Positions 24,584-34,830 of a stretch of 64,000 nucleotides of DNA are shown piece after piece. Numbering within the stretch: position 1 is the stretch's first letter; each line of letters starts with the position of its first letter. Made by a program: the position numbers and the translations under genes. Below the pieces are notes generated by a model. It saw nothing but the letters and a program-made list of their open reading frames with translations. It had not been told where the DNA came from and ran no database searches. This DNA is from Phocoena phocoena (Eukaryota; Chordata; Mammalia; Artiodactyla; Phocoenidae), in assembly GCF_963924675.1 (NCBI RefSeq), contig NC_089221.1, positions 137,496,263 to 137,560,262 of the forward strand, read 5' to 3'.

Positions 24584-25748
24584 CCTTTAGTCTGGTTTTA
24601 ATTTACCCAGTCCCTGGGTTCCTCATCTCTGAGTTAAGTAGCTCATGCTTCGTAAAGACAAGGGTTCTAGGAAAACACTAGACGCTGAAAGGGCCCCAGC
24701 CTGAGGTCCCCTGTCAGAGGCGGAGCCTTCCTCCTCCTTGCTCTTGCCCTTAGCTCTCAGGACATGAACCCCTGGTTCCCTCCCAAGGGCCCTCTATTCA
24801 GACTGTGATGTGAGAAGGGCCAGCAGTGCAGATATGGGTCTCTCAATGCCTCTACCGGAATGTGGAAACTCCAGGGACACTTGTCTGGGCCTTGAGCAAC
24901 GTGGCTGAGCCTGAGTTCTGCACAATCTCCCTTGGAGACCAGAAGATATAAATTGTGCTCAAATAAATTTGACCTGTTGGTTATGAGGATGGACACACTG
25001 ACAGGTAGGGATGGTGTTTCACTCAGTGACTAAGAGCTGTGGGAAACACAGCCACTTAGTTTTCTCAACTATATCCAATGGAATAATAGTATACCTACCT
25101 CATGGAGTTCATCCAGGAATAATAAGATAATGTATTCAAAGCTTCTAGCCCCAAGTGTGACACAGTAACCCTCTCCCTCAGAAGCCGTCAGATAGCTGCC
25201 TGCCCCATGTTTCAAGTCTCAGGGCTAATACTTCCTCAGAGAGGCCCACCCCTGCTTGTTTGCTCAGACCACCCTGGTACTCCTTCCAAAGCACTTGGCC
25301 CAAGTTGTGATTATACATTTTTTGTTCCTTGGCTCATTAACTTTCTGTTATCTGTCTTCGCCCTGGAGTGGAAGGTCCAGGAATGCAGAGGCCCTGCCTG
25401 TCTTGCTCTCTGTTATGGCCACAGCTTAGCACAGGGTCTGTCCTGCCCACAGTAAGAGCTCAACTCACAGCTGTTCAATGGCCTTGAATGAAATGGTCAC
25501 TCGTGTAACAAAAGAGCAAAGGGAGCAAAAGGATGACGAAACCACACTTGGCTACTGAGGGAAACCCAAGGAGAACACTGGTCTTGGATTCAGAACATGT
25601 GGGTCCCAGGCCTGGTTTTATAACTCACTGGCCACGTGGAAAAAGTCATTTCCTCCTAGCCAGGCCTCATTTTCTCACCCGTAAGATGGAGATCATAACC
25701 CTCACCCCATCTGCCTTACAGAGTTCTCCTGAGAATCAAACTAGATAA

Positions 25749-25905
25749 CCAATGTTGAAAGCAGAACACGATACAAAAGTTAGAGCCTTGTTAAAAATCG
25801 TAACTGCCACCAACTGCAGCGGAACTAACAGCGTGCAGTCCTAACCTCCCACTAGGAGCCCCTGGAGTGTTTCAGGTGGAGGACACCTGAGCCTGATGCA
25901 GCCGG
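25749..25905 (+). repeat. Local duplicate block, copy 1
   Basis: Begins 'gttgaaagcagaacacgat' and includes 'tttcaggtggagga'. It is similar over about 150 bp to copy 2 at 27305-27455, in the same direction. Both copies follow a MIR. Confidence 0.7.
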
Positions 25906-27304
25906 GCAATTCTCCCTGCGTTTGCAGTTAAAAGGAAAGGGCTGGTGATGGGATTGGGGTGACGCTTGCTCGCAGATGAAGCTCACTGAAAATTCGCTTT
26001 GATGGGAGCGAAATTTCCGAAAACACTCCATGCCCTCCCTGAATTCCAAGAAGCAAATTGGAAACAGCTTCTCTGAGAAGCTGACAGAGGCCAGTGGGAG
26101 GAGAAAGGGTCTGGCTGCCGCTCCCCCCGCAGTGCTCACGGAGCCAGCCCCCTTTCCTGGGATCTGGAGACCGATGCCCATTTGGAAACACTCCAGCACT
26201 GAGTCTACATACAGAGGATTAAAAGTCATGGGGCCCACTTGCCAAGAGGCCTCAGAAAATATTTGATCTGCTGTTTTCTCCTCCCCCCACCCCCGTGCCC
26301 CTGTTTTTGGCTCAGTCTAGATAAAGAGGTCCAATACCAAAGCAAGACCTAATGACGGAGCGGGAGCCAGGATCTCGCGAGGTTTGTCTCAGCGGGAACT
26401 CGAACGGCACCGCGGAAGTCAGCGTGGTGGGCCCTGCGTTACCGCCACCAAGGTGTACTTTCTGACAGATACGCCCAAACTCTTACACACCAACACGCGT
26501 GGCATGTGATGTGGTGGGCGTGGAGCCCACCCTCTGGGTCCCTGGCTGCTTCACTTGGGACTTAAGTCCTCGAAGTGAGGGCTAGAGTCAGGCTCCCGGG
26601 CGGCTGAAGCCAAAGCCGTCAAGCTTTGGACCTGCCCACAGCTGTTTTCCGCCCTGGAGACCAAGGACCGCAGTGAGAGAAGCAGGCAGCTGACGTGTGG
26701 GGTGTGAAGACGGGCGAGGAGGCCCGAGGGTGTTCAGAGCCCTGTATCCAGCTTCTCCTGAGGGCCGGCCTCCAAGTGGCCGACCAGAGCGCTGCCCAAT
26801 AGGAGGAGGATGTGAGACGCATGTGTCATTTTAAGCGGTCTCACTGCCACGTGAAAAAGGTAAAAAGAAGCAGGTGAAATTAATTTTCATATGTTATTTC
26901 GCCCGGTATATCTCAAATATCATCATTTCAACATGTAATCAATGTAAAAATTGTTGAGGCATTTTACATTCTTTAAGTGCCACTAAGTCTTCGAAGCCCT
27001 GTGTGTATCTCACACTTGCAGCACTGGCCACGTTTCAAGTGCTTGATAGCCACACAGTGGGTATTGTATTAGATGGAAGCAGAGTTGCTGGAGTTGAAAT
27101 CCCACCAACTAGCTGTGGGACCTTCTACAAGTTACTTATCTTCTCTCCCTCATCCTCATCCTCTCCAAAATGAGGACGATAATAATAGTACCTACCTTAG
27201 AAGGTTTTTATGAGGATTTAATTTTCCTAGAGTAAGGCCTGCCATATGGAAGAGATATAAAAGCATTAGCTATTATTTGTCCTTCTGAAAAGCAAACAAG
27301 ATGA

Positions 27305-27455
27305 TGGATGTTGAAAGCAAAACATGATACAAAAATTCAGACCTTGTTTAAAATTGTCACCAACAGCAGTTCAGCCAACGGAAAAACACCCTGATCTCCT
27401 CCATGAGTCCTGTGGCATTTCAGGTGGAGGCCCCTGTAGGCTCCTAATAAATTCT
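27305..27455 (+). repeat. Local duplicate block, copy 2
   Basis: Begins 'gttgaaagcaaaacatgat' and includes 'tttcaggtggagg', matching copy 1 at 25749-25905 with scattered differences. Confidence 0.7.
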
Positions 27456-28075
27456 CCATTTTCAGGTAAGATAGTTTGAGTTTTATTTCTGTCTGTTGCT
27501 ACCAAAGGAGATTCCTAGGGAGGCTTGGCCTTCACTCCTGCCGTTCCGTCCTGAGGGAAGGATGAGGGTGTCTGGCTTGGCCCTGTACCCCTGATCCACT
27601 TGGTTTGTTCAGGCTCCACAGTACAGAGATAGGTGAATCAATGGGAGAGTGTTTATCTCATCAAGTGACAGGAGGCCAAATGGGCTATCACGTATGCAGG
27701 TACTTGGTACCATGGCTTGGAAAGACTGCCTAATAAATGGTGTGGCTTATTCTTATTGCCTTGGAGGCCAGATACTGGGGATCTGAAGATGAAAAGATGT
27801 GGTTGCTGCTTTTAAAGGGCACACCATCTGGTTATACTGAGGGTCCCACCTGGCCTACCTATACCAGGAGAGAAAGCAAGCCTTGCTCCTTTTTTCTCTT
27901 TGATACAGGCTCCCCTGAGGAGCATCCAGGACCATACAGAAGGCAGGGGAAGGAAATTTGGGGGTTAGATGATTCCTTGGAAAGGTGTAGAAAGGACTGT
28001 GCTTGAAGATCCAGGAACTGAGGGAGAGGAACAGAGTCTGAACTCTGAAGGGCTGGGGAGAAAAAGCTAAGTTTT

Positions 28076-28293
28076 TTTCTTTTCTTTTTTTTTTTTTTTT
28101 GCGGTATGCGGGCCTCTCACTGTTGTGGCCTCTCCCGTTGCGGAGCACAGGTTCCGGATGTGCAGGCTCAGTGGCCATGGCGCACGGGCCCAGCCACCCC
28201 GCAGCATGTGGGATCCTCCCGGACCGGGGCACGAACCCGCGTCCCCTGGATCGGCAGGCGGACTTGCAACCACTGCACCACCAGGGAAGCCCA
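28076..28293 (-). mobile_element. CHR-type SINE in C1QTNF2 intron 1
   Basis: Short-subfamily copy with poly(T), 'gcgggcctctcactg' and head 'ccaccagggaagccca'. Duplication ctaagtttt at 28067-28075 and 28294-28302. Confidence 0.9.
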
Positions 28294-28302
28294 CTAAGTT
28301 TT

Positions 28303-29361
28303 CCTTGACTTCCCTGGGCTTGCTGGTTTCCATGGAGTCACTTCCAGTCAGGCTGTGATGGGCATTCAGGGTAACTCTAAAGATCTGACACAATGCTAGC
28401 CTTCGAGAGCACAGAGCTGAGCTGGTGGTTAAGTAATGGTTAAGAATCATTTTCTAGCTGTTTGATCTCTGTTAAGTTATTTAATCTCTCAGTTTTCTTG
28501 TCTGTGAAATGGGAAAAGCAATGTGTATCGTCTGATTTGAATCATTTGAATTAGAAATAGCATGGTATAAAAAAATTTATTGTTTCACTTTATGTGTGAA
28601 CGTTTGTCAACAACCTTGCAAGGCTATTCTAATAGGTAAACAGAAATTCTCATGGGTGAACAGAAATACCTGCCATCCTTCAGCTGTATTGAATTACACC
28701 AGTTTGAATTATGTGAGGTCTTGAGGAATGTCTCCATGAGTAATTTGATTGCTCATACTTCCATTATAGAGTAACTGTGAATATTAAATAGGACCATTCA
28801 GTAACAGCCCACAGTAAGCACTCAGTAGTAGTAGTGTTATTCTGATATAATTGCACTATATGAAAACAATGAGAGATATAATGGGAGAAGGAATAATGAG
28901 CAGGCCTGGGTCTGCTGCTTCCTCATCTGTAAAATGGTGAGAACAGTGAGCTTGTGAGGAGTTGAACGGTTGTGAGCTTTGGGATAGATGGCACCGAAGG
29001 CAGTTGTAACAGCTGAGGTGATTTTACAGCATGGCATGAATGCAAAGGTGCAGGATTTCTACGGGTGTGCCCTACTTTAAACAAGGATGTAAAATTGGAA
29101 TTTTGTCATTCAGTGATCAGATTTTTGTTAAGATTGTAATGTGCAAGGACCTCTGGCTGAGAACTATGGAAGATGGTCCTGCCACCGAGGAAGTTATAAT
29201 CTAGACAAGGGGTGACCAGCTGGCTTATCAATGACCTTATGCAAACCATAGACTGCACCATGCTTCTGGTTTTTTTGTTGTTGTTGTTTTTGTTGTTTTT
29301 TAACGTTTGAAATTGTTGCCAATGTAAAATTTGGGAGATTTTATGTTAAAATCAAGATTTC
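28303..29361. other. C1QTNF2 intron 1, with MIR
   Basis: MIR at about 28440-28560, and a (TTG)n-like run at 29271-29300. No exon or gene recognised. Confidence 0.5.
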
Positions 29362-31151
29362 AAAATAAAATACCTAGAATAAATCTAACCAAGGACGTAA
29401 AAGGCTTGTACTTGGAAAACTGTAAGGCACTGATGAAAGAAAACAGATGGAAAGATATACCATGCTCACGGATGAAAGAATTAATATTGTTAAAATGACC
29501 ATACTACCCAAGGCAATCTACAGAGTCATTGCAATCTCTATCAAAATACCAATGGCATTTTTCACAGAACTAGAACAAATAATCCTAAAATTTGTGTGTA
29601 AACACAAAAGACCCCAAAACAATAGCCAAAACAATCTTGAAAAAGGGGGACAAAGCTGAAGGTATCATGCTCCCTGATTTCAAACAATACTGCAAAGCTG
29701 CAGTAATCAAAACAGTATGGTTCTGGCACAAAAAGAGACATTTAGATCAATGGAACAGAATAGAGAGCCCAGAAATAAACCCACAGTTGTATGGTCAATT
29801 AATCTATGACAAAGGAGGCAAGAATATACAATGGGTCAAAGACAGCCTCTTCAATAGATGATGTTGGGAAACTGGACCACTTTCTTATACCATGTACAAA
29901 AATAAACTCAAAATGGATTAAAGACTTGGAATCATAAAACTCCTAGAAGACAAGATAGGCAGTATGCTCTTTGATTTTGGTCTTAGCAATATTTTTTTTT
30001 AATATGCCTCCTCAGCCAAGGGCAAAAGTAAAAATAAACAAATGGGACTACATCAAACTAAAAAGTTTCTGCACAGCAAAGGAAACTATCCACAAAATGA
30101 AAAGACAACCTACTGAATGGGAGAAGATATTTACAAACAATACATCTGGTAAACAGTTAATGTGCACAATATACGAAGAACTCATACGACTCAACAGCAA
30201 AAAGACAACCTGATAAAAATTGGACAGAAGACCTGAATAGACATTTTTCTAAAGATGGCCAACAGACACGTGAAAAGATGCTCAGCATCACTAATCATCA
30301 AAGAAATGCAAATCAAAACCACGATATCATCTCACACTTGTCAGAATGGCAGTTATCAAAAAGACAACAAATAAGTGTTGGCCAAAATGTGGAGAAAAGG
30401 GAACCCTTGTGCACTGTTGGCGGGAATGTAAATTGGTGCAGCTACTATGGAAAACAGTAAGGAAGTTCCTAAAAAAATTAAAAATAGAAATTCCATATGG
30501 TCCAGAAATTGCACTTCTGGGAAAATGCACATCTGAAGAAAACAAGAACACTAATTTGAAAAGGTACATGCACCCTTATGTTCATTGCAGCACTATTTAC
30601 AATAGCCAAGATATGGAAGCAACCTAAGTGTCCATCTATAGCTGAATGGATAAAGAAGATATATATAATGGAATATCACTCAGCCATAAAAAAGAATGAA
30701 ATCTTGACATTTGTGACAACATGGATGGACCTAGAATGGACCTAGAGAGTATTATGCCAAGTGAAATAAGTCAGACAGAGAAAGACAAATACCATATGAT
30801 TTCGCTTACATGTGGAATCTTAAAAACAAAACAAATGGACAAACATAAAACAGAACAGACTCAGAGATACAGAGGACAAACAGATGGTTGCCAGAGGGGA
30901 GGTAAGGGAGAAGATGGGTGAAACAGATGGAGAGTGAGAGGTACAAACTTGTAGTTATACAATAAATAAGTCACAGGAATGTAATGTACAGCATAGGGAA
31001 TACAGTCAATAATATTGTAATAACTTTATATGGTGACAGATGGTAACTAGACTTATTGTGGTGATTATTTTGTAGTGTGTAAAAATATTGAATCTCTGTG
31101 TCGTACATTTGAAACTAATATCATAACTCAATTATACTTCAAATAAAAAAA
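29362..31151 (+). mobile_element. L1, 5'-truncated (ORF2 end and 3' UTR)
   Basis: About 1.8 kb of L1 in the plus direction. It contains ORF2 C-terminal remnants in several frames (fragments at 29447-30627, including [20 protein letters not shown]), then 3' UTR and an A-rich end. Frames are broken. Short repeats aagatttc at 29354-29361 and 31152-31159 probably mark the insertion. Antisense to C1QTNF2 within intron 1. Confidence 0.9.
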
Positions 31152-31231
31152 AAGATTTCCAGCTTTTCTTGAGAATCTGGAGGATCTGCAGCATTCTGGC
31201 AGGGCAACAATTGGCTACCTCTTGGACAAGG

Positions 31232-31621
31232 TGTTATGGGCTGAATTGTGTTTCCCCAGAATTCATATGTTGACGTCCTAACCCCCAGAAGCCCAGAGTG
31301 GGACTGTATTTAGATATGAGATCTTTAAAGAGGTAATTAAGGTCAGACAAAGTCATATGGATGGGCCCTAATCCAATATGACTAGTATCTTAATAAGAAG
31401 AGGAGATTAGGACATGACACCCAGACCAAGGGATAGCCATGTGAGGTCACAGTCAGAAGGTGGCCATCTGAAAGCCAAGGAGAGAGCCCTCAGAAGAAAC
31501 CAAATCTGCCATCCCCTTAATCATGGGCTTCTAGCTTCCAGAACTGTGAGGAAATACATTTTTGTTGTTGAAGCCACCCAGTCTTTGTGACTTTGTTATG
31601 GCAGCCCTAGCAAAGTAATAC
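31232..31621 (+). mobile_element. MaLR/MLT1-type LTR
   Basis: Begins 'tgttatgggctgaattgtg', contains 'cttccagaactgtgaggaaa' and 'aagccacccagtctttgtg', and ends 'aaagtaatacac'. Flanked by near-identical 5-mers (acaag, acagg). Confidence 0.75.
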
Positions 31622-33849
31622 ACAGGACCTATATTCTTCAGTGTCAAGTCTTCACCACTCCTAAATGTCATGCATTCTGTTCACTTATGTATCATGCACA
31701 GCCTTTGTTGGCATATGATCTAGAGGAAGAGGGTATTCTCCATGTGTTTGTTCTGCGTGTATGTTCTTATTTCAAAGCTCTGATGTTCGTTTTCTCCTTT
31801 AATTCTCCCCACAGTTCTAAGAGGCTGATGCTATCATCCCCATTTGGCAGGAGAGAATACAGAACTCAGAAAAGTGAAGTCATTTTTCCCAGGTCAAAGC
31901 TGGGATGTAACCCAAGCCTGTTGATTCAGGGCCCAGGGCTCGTGCCCCTCTATCACGGCCCCTCTGCTTGGGCACAGGACCCATGCACATAAAGCCTTAA
32001 CTAACAGGGCAGCTGCGTGTGTGTGTTATAGAAGTAAGCCAGTTACAGCAATGCACAAATCCAAAGGAAGATTATTTCCTTGAAAAAAGATTTGGCATAG
32101 AATTCCCTTCAAAAGTAAACCTAGATTAGAATTTGATTAACAGAAATCTGACTTATGCAGGAGTTCGCCTCATGGAGGTAAAGCCAGCTTGGCAGTCCTC
32201 TGACCTGGAGGAAGGAGTGGGGAGAGCTGTGAGTATATAAAGGGTCTGTGTTGCCCCATGGTGAACATTCAGGAGTAGAAAGCACCAGACACTGGGACTG
32301 TAGGAAAGAAGGTCCAGTCATCTGTGTCCAATCTGCAGGTGAAGATGAGAGGAGGAATAGCAAGATAGGGAAGAATGGAGGGATTTGCAGAGAAAGAAGT
32401 AACTTCTTGGGGGAATTTGCTGAATATTTGATGGAGGCAGAGTAGGTTTGAGATGCCCCAGACTTGTGAAAGAAATCTCAATTCATTTGTGTAATGACAC
32501 ACTGTACACGGGAACAAAGTATACGCACATATGGAAAGATGGCCAGTGTACACTGTTAAGTGAAAAAGCAAGTTGCAGCAGGGAATGTCAAGTACGATTT
32601 ATTCTTGAGTTTAAACAAGATAGAGACAGATAAATAGAGATGTGTATGTATGTTTGTGGGGGAAATTCCTGAAAGGACACACATCTTGTTAAAGGGGTTA
32701 CCTCCCAGAATTGGGAAGGAGTGTGTGACCTTTTACTTTTCACTTTCCACCTTTTTGTACTGTGTGAATTTTTTAAGGTAAGCATTGTCAGTTTTGTATC
32801 ATTTAAAACAAAAGGTAACCTGAAGGCTTAAGGATTGGAAGACGGTCAAGGCTGTGTCCCTGCTAGGGGATGGGGAGAAGTAAGACATCTGGGAAGAAAG
32901 GAAGCCTGTGCTGCTCTGGATGTATTAGAATGAAGGGCAGTAGTGAGGTTCTGGAAAGTGTGGAAGGTTTGCCGAGCGGCAGTTGAAAGTGAGCATACTG
33001 GATGTGATTACCAGATAACGGAATGAATCAGAGAAAAGCTGTGCAGATGGGAGGGCAGAAATGGAGGAGCAGAGAGGACTTGGAACACTAACTGAGCATC
33101 AGCCTTGGATTGGCACATATAGGACACTGTCGTTGCTATTGCTGCTGGTTCAGTGGGGTCTCTGGGAGATGGCCAGTCTAAGGAGGTGACCCTTGAAGGG
33201 TTCCACGCAGGAGAGTTTTGCAGTCAAAGGGTAGAGGACCATTGCACTGAGGTTGTGCAAAGGATTCAGGCTTTAGGCGAGAGGCCTGGGCTGGGAGGCT
33301 GCAGGGAGCCAGTGCAACCGTTTAGTTGAGAGGAACAGCCCTGGAATAGGGCAGTGGCAGTGGCAGTGGGGATGGAGAAATAAAAACAAAGTAAATAAGA
33401 CAAGGCTTGGAGACAAGTAGTGGGGAGGGAGAGTGAAGAGAGTTGTGAAGAAATGGGTGCACATCTCAGCTTGCCTGTCTGTGTGATATACTTGATTAAA
33501 GAAATGTTGTCAAGAGTCAATTAGATAATGCACTTGATAAGTAACTATGATTGTTAGCTCGGGTATTGGGCTCAGACTTACCAGGCTTCAAATCCCTTTA
33601 CCACCAACTACTAGCTGTGCAACCTGAGCAAGTCATTAACGTCTCTGAGCCCGGTGCCCCTTCTGCAGGTGGTGATAACCTGTTGTCATGGAAACGAAAG
33701 AGCTTAAGTGGAGGGCTGGCAGGGCCTGGCACAAAATAGGTGCAGGACAAATGGTCGAGCTATTACTATCAATGATAAAACCTCTGAGCACAGAGCCTGG
33801 CACACGGTAAGCGCTCAATAAATGTCAATTCATGTTGTAATTCATAAGG
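31622..33849. other. C1QTNF2 intron 1, distal part
   Basis: Old L1 3' remnant at about 32510-32815, and a MIR at about 33560-33830 ending 'gcgctcaataaatgtcaat', close to the promoter island. No coding exon seen. Confidence 0.5.
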
Positions 33850-34210
33850 CTGCCCGGCCTGCAAAGAGGGGGTGTTGGCAGTACCCTCCCTCCCACCTCC
33901 TCCTACCCGCGCCAGCACCGCGTATCCCCCCTCCCCTCCCGCACTTTCCATCCCTGCCGGAGGGTGGCGGGGGTGCGGACTGGGCAGACCGCACAGACAC
34001 TTACCCTCAGCGCCGCCGGCCACGTCCAGACGGGTCTGCAGCCACGAAGCTCTGGGCCGTCCCGCCTTCCGTAGCTGCAGCTCAGCCGGCTCCCGCCCCG
34101 GGCATACTTTTCCCATCCCGTCATGGGCGGGAGAGCTCTCCGCCGGGTCACGTGGGCCGGCCCGCAGCGAGGCGCGCTCTCTTGGGCATCGGTTGGGAAA
34201 AACCTTTTAG
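33850..34210 (-). promoter_or_regulatory. C1QTNF2: C1QTNF2 promoter CpG island
   Basis: Dense CpG dinucleotides with many GC boxes (ccgcccc, gggcgggag, cggcccgcag), in sharp contrast to the CpG-poor flanks. No TATA box stands out. A perfect E-box CACGTG at 34149-34154, in the context gtCACGTGgg, resembles USF/MiT-TFE sites. The island spans the predicted exon 1 donor at 34005. The element class follows from composition and position; the transcription start is inferred. Confidence 0.7.
34005..34160 (-). other. C1QTNF2: Predicted C1QTNF2 non-coding exon 1
   Basis: Coding exon 2 has only 9 nt of 5' UTR before its acceptor, so an upstream exon must exist. On the minus strand, within a CpG-dense block, the sequence GGCGGCGCTGAGG is followed by the strong donor GTAAGTGTC, putting the exon end at 34005. 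The distance from the stop codon (about 21 kb) fits the size I recall for the human gene. The 5' limit is not visible in the sequence; 34160 is a guess covering the GC-rich core. Confidence 0.6.
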
Positions 34211-34289
34211 CTCCGGCAACAACTTGAGTGTGTCGATGCATCGCTCTGTGCATAGAACTTGTCAGTGCATTTGAAATTTTCTGTGCACG

Positions 34290-34830
34290 AGAGTGATTGT
34301 TACCCAGGCGTTTGCAAGTGCGTGGGTATGTGTGCATGTGTTTGAAGGGGCATGTGTGTTGCTTGTACATGAGCATTCATCTCGCTGTGGATCTAGGGGT
34401 TGTGCTGTGGGCATGACAGCTTATAACAGAGTACCTCTTCCTGTGTACTGAATGTGCGTGTACTTGAGAGTGATTAGGAATCGTGTGTACATGTTTAGTT
34501 TTGTGTGTGTGTGTGCATGCATAAGTGCATGTGCCCAAACATACGTCAGGGCTGTGTCTGCACATATATACGCACATATCCAAGCTTGCAGCTTGGTGTG
34601 CAGCAGAAGTGTACTTCAGTTTCAGTGTGTACACAGTAGTTGCTGGATATATGTGTTGGGTGCACGTTTAAATGTGTGTATGAGTCAGCAGTAACTTCAT
34701 ATCAGTGTGTATGTGCATAATGCTGTGTGGCACCTGTTTGTGCGGTGGCGCATTCTGTATGCGTTTATATGTGTATGTGCCTTGGTGTGGATTTGGTCCA
34801 TAATGTGAGTGTGCACATACATAATAATGG
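34290..34830. repeat. GT-rich low-complexity tract upstream of C1QTNF2
   Basis: About 540 bp dominated by TG/GT steps, with repeated 'gtgtgtatgtgca'-like words and no fixed period. It starts about 100 bp upstream of the CpG island. The ORF translations of either strand here are Cys/His/Thr-rich artefacts. Confidence 0.7.

Larger units (their letters stand above)
24599..28075. other. C1QTNF2 intron 1, middle part
   Basis: Old repeats: MIR at about 25030-25170, L2 at about 25190-25490, MIR at about 25600-25745 and 27080-27290. It contains a duplicated block (25749-25905 and 27305-27455) and a CpG-rich spot at about 26340-26560. No gene recognised. Confidence 0.5.

Noticed and set aside
29447..30627. 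Series of plus-strand frames resembling a reverse-transcriptase protein end
   Set aside because: Broken L1 ORF2, not a host gene.
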